DNA of 64,000 nucleotides from CAWBRT01 sp963696525. Lineage in GTDB: Bacteria > Acidobacteriota > Terriglobia > Terriglobales > Acidobacteriaceae. Position numbers and translations under genes: made by a program. The stretch is taken from assembly GCA_963696525.1 (NCBI GenBank), contig CAVOKO010000003.1, positions 310,001 through 374,000 of the forward strand, given 5' to 3'. The notes under the pieces are model-generated. The model was given only the letters and a program-made list of their open reading frames with translations. It ran no database searches and was not told the origin of the DNA. Below, piece after piece: positions 59,469 to 64,000 of the stretch; position 1 is the stretch's first letter, and the number at the start of each line of letters is the position of its first letter.

Positions 59469-60566
59469 CTAGACCGGGCGAGAACGCACGACCGCGAACC
59501 GCTCTTTCAATCGCAAGAATGGCGATTCGAAGAATCGATACGACAATGCCGCCACGCCAATCGTTAGGGACAGTGACGCAACAGCGTAAACAGGAAGCCA
59601 TAGACCTACTAGCCGTCCACCTGCCGCTCGGCTGATAAGGTAGAGGCACATACCGTGATAGACATAGAGCCCATACGAGATTTTGCCTAGATAGCACAAT
59701 AAGCGGCTTCGCAATGGCGCGTTGTGGATGGAAACAAATATCAAGCCTGCACCGATGGCGGCAAGGGGAAACTCGAATCGGCTATCCATCGACAGAAACT
59801 CAATTGCCAACGACACGCTCATCAGCACTGTCAACCCAGAAATGAACGCAGTTAAGCGCACCCATACGCAACTGATGTTGACCGGGAAGTAGGCAAGTAA
59901 AATGCCAATTGCAATCGAGTAAAACTGCGCGAAAGTAGTATGCCATGGGGCGAAACCGGCGCGTGAGATTAGATAAACGCCAACGGTTCCAGAGATTAAT
60001 AGCGCGGCGACAAACCACACCACCGCACGTTTGGAAATGATTCGCGCCAGGATGGGCCAGCTTAGATAAAACTGCTCTTCGACCGATACACTCCATAGTG
60101 GACCCATGAAAGACTTGTTCACCCAGAACACCTCCGCCCAATTCCCCGCCAGCAGCAAATATGCGATCGCGGTTCGGTTTTCCATGTAGGCACCACGATC
60201 CACGTACCGCCATAGGACCGCGATCGTCACCGCGAGAAAGTACAAAGGCCAAATGCGGAGAACGCGGCGCACATAGAATGCCCGAAGATCGATTGTGCCC
60301 GTGAGCTCGCGCTCCCGCACAAGTAGGCTGGTGATGAGGAATGCACTTAGCACAAAGAAAAGGTTGACTCCGAACCCACCTGCGTTGCCGAACGCTATCA
60401 CAACCCGTGCTGCCGTCCGGGATATGTGAGTGCCGCCATAAAACCGCAAGCTGTGTGGTAAAAGATGATTGACGAATACCATCAGGAACGCAAAAAAACG
60501 CAGAATGTCCAATTCTGGTTGATAGAACGTACGGGACAAGCGTGCGGGGGTTGCAGTGGTGGGCAT
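59469..60566 (-). CDS. Acyltransferase 3 family membrane protein (OafA/YrhL-like)
   Basis: A 365-residue integral membrane acyltransferase with about ten hydrophobic segments. Signatures are LDILRFFAFLMVFVNHLLPH (catalytic His region), GVNLFFVLSAFLIT, FYVRRVLRIWPLYFL and GPLWSVSVEEQFYL. Such enzymes O-acylate surface polysaccharides or glycolipids. The acceptor cannot be predicted; no polysaccharide genes are nearby. The start at 60566 (MPTTATPARLSRTF) is preferred; a longer form from 60614 is possible. Confidence 0.88.
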   Translation of the reverse strand: MPTTATPARLSRTFYQPELDILRFFAFLMVFVNHLLPHSLRFYGGTHISRTAARVVIAFGNAGGFGVNLFFVLSAFLITSLLVRERELTGTIDLRAFYVRRVLRIWPLYFLAVTIAVLWRYVDRGAYMENRTAIAYLLLAGNWAEVFWVNKSFMGPLWSVSVEEQFYLSWPILARIISKRAVVWFVAALLISGTVGVYLISRAGFAPWHTTFAQFYSIAIGILLAYFPVNISCVWVRLTAFISGLTVLMSVSLAIEFLSMDSRFEFPLAAIGAGLIFVSIHNAPLRSRLLCYLGKISYGLYVYHGMCLYLISRAAGGRLVGLWLPVYAVASLSLTIGVAALSYRFFESPFLRLKERFAVVRSRPV

Positions 60567-60771
60567 CGAGAATTGTCTGTAAATGTTTTTGAGTGTACCA
60601 CGTCCAGATAGCATTGCCTGCGAGCGGGAGCGGCGTAAAAGACCGATGACAATGCGTTAGCGAACAGATAGCAGCAACGTTCAAGTTGTTCGGGCGGCAA
60701 TAGCTGGACTTTCCGGGGCGCAGCTAAAACGTAATTGTTGATAAAACCCCTTAGCACCACTTCGCGACGCG

Positions 60772-62166
60772 CTACTTCGGTTGGCTCTCTAAACGCTCCA
60801 GCAGGTCTTGCGCGGGCTTAAAATTTGGCGCGATCCGCAGCACCTTAGTCAGTTGCGCTTGGGCTCTCTCGTCGTCGCCGTCCAAAACCAGCGCCAGCGC
60901 CAGGTGGTAATTCTCGTCCAGCGAGTTAGGCCTGGCCTCTGCCGCTCTGTCGAAGGCTCGCACCGCCTCGGGATAATCGCGGCGGGCCATCTGCGCCAAG
61001 CCGAGGTTGTAATACTTGTCGGGATCGCCGGGATCGAGCGAAATCGCCTTCTGGCAGGACGCGGCGGCCTCGTCGAAGGAGCGCATTCGCAGGTAGACGA
61101 CGCAGATTTGGCTGTAGGCGTCGGCGGAGTCCGGCTTCAACTCGATGGTGCGTTTGAATTCCGGCAAAGCTTTGTCGAGGTCGTTGCGGTTCAGATAGAT
61201 GAAGCCGAGAAGGTAATGCGCGTCGGGGCGATTGGGATCGTCGCGCAGCGCGCGTTGGACGCTCTCTAACGCCTGTTGCTGATTGCCCGCGCGGAGCGCC
61301 TGTTCGGCGCCAGCCAGCGCCAGTTCGTCGCGGTTCCGCCGGCGCGCCAAGACCGCCCCGGCCAGCAGCAGCACGGCCACCAGCGCAAAAGCCATGTATG
61401 GGCGCAAGACTCCGGCCCGTTGCGGCGGGCCTTCGATGGCGCCGGGTTCAGCTTCGAGCACAGGCCCGCTGGGGAGCAGCCATCCCAGGATCGCTCCGGT
61501 AACGAGCCCTCCCAGGTGTGCGGCGTTATCGATGTGACTGATGGCGGCGCCGAAGGCAATATTATAGAAAACGAAAAGCGCGATGCTGGTCAGATTGCCG
61601 CGCATGGCGGTGCGCAAACGCCGGTTGCGCTGGAAGGCAAGCGCGGGCAGCAGGGCTCCCGCGATGCCGAAGATTGCGCCGGACGCACCGACGCCGACCA
61701 CCGCCGTATGCCACCACACGCTGGCGATGCTTCCGCCCAGGGCGCAGTACAGGTAGAGCAGGACGAAGCTGCGGCGTCCAAACAACAGCTCGGCCAGGAT
61801 GCCAAGATTCAGAAACGCCCACATGTTCAGCGCGATGTGAAGAATGTTGGCGTGGAGAAATGCCGAGGTGAGCAGACGCCACCATTGTCCGTTGAGAGTT
61901 AGAGGTCCGAAGTTGGCGCCCCACCGTATCAGCCTGTCCGGGCTGGGAGAAGCGGAGTGCAGCGAAGCCGCCATCGCCAGGAACACCAGCACGTTCAAGG
62001 TAATGAGAATCGCGGTTGGAGAATGCAGCCAGAAGTTCAGCGGCGGACGCCGGGTGGCAACTCGCTGCGACTGAATCCCGGCCAGCTCCTGGCGGCAGGC
62101 GGGGCACAGCATATCCCCGGCACCCGCAGGTTCGAAGGCTCGCCGGCAGTGGGCGCACTCCCGCAT
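60772..62166 (-). CDS. Rhomboid protease with zinc ribbon and TPR repeats
   Basis: A 464-residue protein in three parts. An N-terminal zinc ribbon (CAHCRRAFEP...MLCPACRQEL). A rhomboid domain of six to seven membrane segments with the catalytic Ser in GVGASGAIFG and His in NAAHLGGLVTG, plus the conserved HANILHIALNMW. A C-terminal cytosolic or periplasmic tail with at least four TPRs (DAHYLLGFIYLNRNDLDKAL, then PDKYYNLGLAQMARRDYPEA). Intramembrane protease; the TPRs would recruit substrates or partners. The 3' end of this gene is about 200 bases from the acyltransferase start, on the same strand. Confidence 0.9.
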   Translation of the reverse strand: MRECAHCRRAFEPAGAGDMLCPACRQELAGIQSQRVATRRPPLNFWLHSPTAILITLNVLVFLAMAASLHSASPSPDRLIRWGANFGPLTLNGQWWRLLTSAFLHANILHIALNMWAFLNLGILAELLFGRRSFVLLYLYCALGGSIASVWWHTAVVGVGASGAIFGIAGALLPALAFQRNRRLRTAMRGNLTSIALFVFYNIAFGAAISHIDNAAHLGGLVTGAILGWLLPSGPVLEAEPGAIEGPPQRAGVLRPYMAFALVAVLLLAGAVLARRRNRDELALAGAEQALRAGNQQQALESVQRALRDDPNRPDAHYLLGFIYLNRNDLDKALPEFKRTIELKPDSADAYSQICVVYLRMRSFDEAAASCQKAISLDPGDPDKYYNLGLAQMARRDYPEAVRAFDRAAEARPNSLDENYHLALALVLDGDDERAQAQLTKVLRIAPNFKPAQDLLERLESQPK

Positions 62167-62169
62167 GGG

Positions 62170-63342
62170 TCAGTTGCCGGCCGGCAGCATTTTGAACGCG
62201 ATACCGTTCGGCTGCATGCCGGTGGGAATCATGGTGAACAAACGTTGCGGCGGTCTTTGGATCTTTTTGTCGCGCCGCACATCGAGCCGCAGCACCGACA
62301 CATCGCCCGACCCGGTATCCGCCACAAATAGCAGTTGCTCGTCGGGCGTCAACACCATCTGGTCCGGCCTGCTGCCCACTGGAACGCTCACCAGCAGTTT
62401 CCTGGTGGGAACATCGAAGACGGCAACCGAGCTCGATTGCAGGTTGCTGACGTAAAGAAGGCTGCTGTCTCCGCTGAAAACCCCGCTCACAGGGCTGTTG
62501 CCGGCCAGGAAACTTTCACTGACCTCATTCGACGTGGTGTTGATGGCCGAGATCGTATCCGCCTCGAAGTTGCACACGAACAACTCGCCGCCGTCTGGTT
62601 TCAGGATCAAACTGACCGGAGTGCCGCCGACCCGGAGCAGCGTCAGCAGCCTTTTGTTCTTCAAGTCGATGACCGCAATCTGGTGCGATGCGGTGCAAGC
62701 CACAAAGGCTTTGCTGCCGTCTGCCAGGATGGCAATGTCTTCCGGGTTCTGGCAGACCGCGAGGGTGGCCTGCACCTCGAGCTTCTGCGCGTCGATCAAG
62801 GAGACGGCATTCGCGCCACGAGAGGAGACGACCACCAATTTGCCGTCCGGCGACACCCGCGCCACTCCGGGCTGGGCCGGAACCGGCAGGTTGCCGAGCA
62901 GCTGGCGATTCTGCAGATTCAGCGCGGTAACGGTATTCGATCCGGCATTGGCAACGAAGGCGCGCGCCCCGTCCGGGGTTACGGAAAGCAAGTACGGGTT
63001 TCGCTGCACGGCCATCGTCGCCACCAGTTGATTGCTGCGCGCGTCGATGACGCTTACCGATCCCGAATCCGTGTTCACCACGTAAACTTCACTATTGACC
63101 GGGTTCGGGGTAACTCCCGTCGGGTTCTTGCCCACGTTCAGGGTTCTGAGCGGCGCGAACGAAGCGGTGTCGATGATGGTTACGGTGTCGCTCTTGCCGT
63201 TGCTCACATAGATAAAACCTGGCGAGGCGGGCGCGGTTTTCCGGCAACCCAGACAGGCAAACAGCAGCATGCAAACGGCGGCGAAGGCGGTCCAATCAAG
63301 CCGTCTGGGCCGGGGGGCGAACGAACTTTTGTGATTCTTCAC
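62170..63342 (-). CDS. YncE-like beta-propeller, probable lipoprotein
   Basis: A 390-residue exported protein. The hydrophobic N-terminus (FAAVCMLLFACLGCRK) has a lipobox-like LFAC or LGC end. About seven blades repeat patterns such as YVVNTDSGSVSVIDARSNQL and FVANAGSNTVTALNLQNRQL, the YVTN/YncE-type propeller. These bind DNA, metals or protein partners in other bacteria; no ligand can be assigned here. It ends four bases before the rhomboid gene start on the same strand, so the two are very likely co-transcribed. Confidence 0.87.
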   Translation of the reverse strand: MKNHKSSFAPRPRRLDWTAFAAVCMLLFACLGCRKTAPASPGFIYVSNGKSDTVTIIDTASFAPLRTLNVGKNPTGVTPNPVNSEVYVVNTDSGSVSVIDARSNQLVATMAVQRNPYLLSVTPDGARAFVANAGSNTVTALNLQNRQLLGNLPVPAQPGVARVSPDGKLVVVSSRGANAVSLIDAQKLEVQATLAVCQNPEDIAILADGSKAFVACTASHQIAVIDLKNKRLLTLLRVGGTPVSLILKPDGGELFVCNFEADTISAINTTSNEVSESFLAGNSPVSGVFSGDSSLLYVSNLQSSSVAVFDVPTRKLLVSVPVGSRPDQMVLTPDEQLLFVADTGSGDVSVLRLDVRRDKKIQRPPQRLFTMIPTGMQPNGIAFKMLPAGN

Positions 63343-63554
63343 GCGGAAGCCGGCTCGTCGTTGGGTTTGCCGGTACCGTGTCTCGGATCGACCAGGATGG
63401 GCAAATGGCTTTCGCGCTGGATGGCGGGCACGATGCTGAGGTCGAGCGTTTTGCGCGAGTGATCGGCAACGGTGCGCACCGCGCGCGATTCAATCTTCTG
63501 GCAGACCGCTCGGACGTGCTCTTCCGTGGCTTGGGTCTGCATGACAACGAACAT
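63339..63554 (-). pseudogene. DAHP synthase remnant with internal deletion
   Basis: A 71-codon frame whose two halves match separated parts of a 3-deoxy-7-phosphoheptulonate synthase. The first (FVVMQTQATEEHVRAVCQKI) is the N-terminal ferredoxin-like domain start. The second (RKTLDLSIVPAIQRESHLPI, then LVDPRHGTGK) is the region near the C-terminal HGTG metal/phosphate loop. Around 250 residues of TIM barrel are missing between them, yet the frame is open. It is therefore a deletion derivative and cannot be an active synthase. It overlaps the propeller start by four bases. Confidence 0.7.
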
Positions 63555-63745
63555 AGGTCGATGCCTCGAAAGTACAGTTTAAGCCTCCTGCAAGCGTGCC
63601 GCAATCTGGCCAGGCAGGCGAGTCGGCCCGCATCCGCCAGCGGTGAAATCGGTGGTCTCCTTCGCTGTGCTCAGGATGACACTCTCGAAGGAGAGTTTTT
63701 CACAGTGCGCTGCAATCCCATGGATGCGTGTGTTATACGTTGCGC
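63555..63745. repeat. Spacer with TGTCATCCTGAG-type repeat
   Basis: The divergent spacer contains CTCCTTCGCTGTGCTCAGGATGACACTC at about 63657-63685, a reverse-orientation copy of the dispersed element, here written in parts: CTCCTTCGCT and CAGGATGACACTC. No promoter was recognised with confidence. Confidence 0.5.
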
Positions 63746-64000
63746 ATGCCCCGTGCCACCAACGAACCCGCAAAACGAGAGACAGACATCCTGAAGCTGA
63801 TTCCGCCGCCGGATGCGCCGCCGCGGCTTACTTCGCGCCGCATCGGCATTCACACCTCGACCGCCGGCGGCGTGGAAAATGCCGCCGAACGCGCTTACCG
63901 GCTCGGATGCAACGCGTTTCAGATATTCTCTTCGAGCCCGCGGCAGTGGAAGCCCTATGAACTCTCGCGCCCGCAGTGCGAGGCGATGATCCGTCTGCGC
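63746..64000 (+). CDS. nfo: Endonuclease IV, 5' part
   Basis: The first 85 codons of an AP endonuclease, cut by the end of the window. The frame runs without stop from ATG 63746. RIGIHTSTAGGVENAAERAY followed by RLGCNAFQIFSSSPRQWKP is the family N-terminus, where the His is a zinc ligand and the Gln/Phe strand is conserved. A roughly 29-residue extension precedes it (PRATNEPAKRETDILKLIPP). The enzyme cuts DNA at abasic sites in base-excision repair. The rest of the gene lies beyond the window. Confidence 0.85.
   Translation, partial: MPRATNEPAKRETDILKLIPPPDAPPRLTSRRIGIHTSTAGGVENAAERAYRLGCNAFQIFSSSPRQWKPYELSRPQCEAMIRLR

Noticed and set aside
62335..63462. A 375-codon plus-strand frame opposite the YncE-like propeller
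   Set aside because: It is antisense to clear propeller repeats; the translation has no recognisable fold.

Overview
The window is about 60% GC and almost fully coding. It most resembles a chromosome segment from an Acidobacteriota member (Koribacter/Terriglobia-like). That assignment is inferred from the combination of a futalosine-pathway menaquinone pair (MqnP-like prenyltransferase plus MqnE), a BshB1-type bacillithiol deacetylase, many TPR, beta-propeller and Ig-like secreted proteins, and dense families of short palindromic intergenic repeats. No rRNA, tRNA, CRISPR array, phage or complete insertion sequence was seen.

Layout. 0.3-4.3 kb: promoter, ileS, lspA and a membrane-anchored ClpX-type zinc-finger protein. 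4.6-9.7 kb: lytic transglycosylase, GAF-like protein, ECF sigma/anti-sigma pair, small zinc-ribbon protein. 9.9-19.1 kb: cyclase-family hydrolase, ankyrin protein, polyprenyl synthase, bshB1, metallo-hydrolase, rhodanese, CBS, DUF58 and DedA proteins. 19.2-22.4 kb: a damaged alpha/beta hydrolase, a GcdH-like acyl-CoA dehydrogenase and a repeat-rich spacer. 22.4-27.2 kb: xerD, DUF72, LigD-type polymerase, nucleotidyltransferase-like protein, phosphoesterase. 27.4-33.4 kb: two M16 peptidase-family genes and an AMP-ligase/ACP/acyltransferase fusion. 33.7-40.2 kb: secA, an RsbR-N-like helical protein, a CYTH protein, mqnP and mqnE. 40.6-43.7 kb: the most unusual locus, a ribosome-hibernation-factor domain fused to an ECF sigma factor, followed by an eRF1-like protein and, after a terminator, MarC. 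43.9-51.4 kb: a large secreted Ig-like protein and a cyclic-di-GMP cluster (PilZ, PAS-GGDEF-EAL, tandem PilZ). 52-64 kb: xerC, radical SAM protein, DUF4870 protein, beta-propeller lipoprotein, a Crp-family regulator divergent from an Fe-S/Cys-rich gene pair with a consensus CRP palindrome between them, acyltransferase, rhomboid-TPR protein, YncE-like propeller, an internally deleted DAHP synthase remnant, and the start of endonuclease IV.

Two general points affect interpretation. First, at least eight genes, including the essential ileS, are broken by single-base shifts, mostly one extra base and often in a homopolymer. This looks like residual sequencing error rather than biology, so those genes are annotated as single loci spanning the shifts. 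Second, spacers carry three interlocking families of short palindromic repeats, with compensatory stem changes, nesting of one family inside another, and one apparent insertion inside a coding region.

The best candidate for an undescribed system is the 40.6-42.9 kb pair. A predicted ribosome-binding domain on a sigma factor, next to a release-factor-like protein, suggests coupling of ribosome state to transcription. The domain calls rest on sequence pattern recognition only; the function is inferred.
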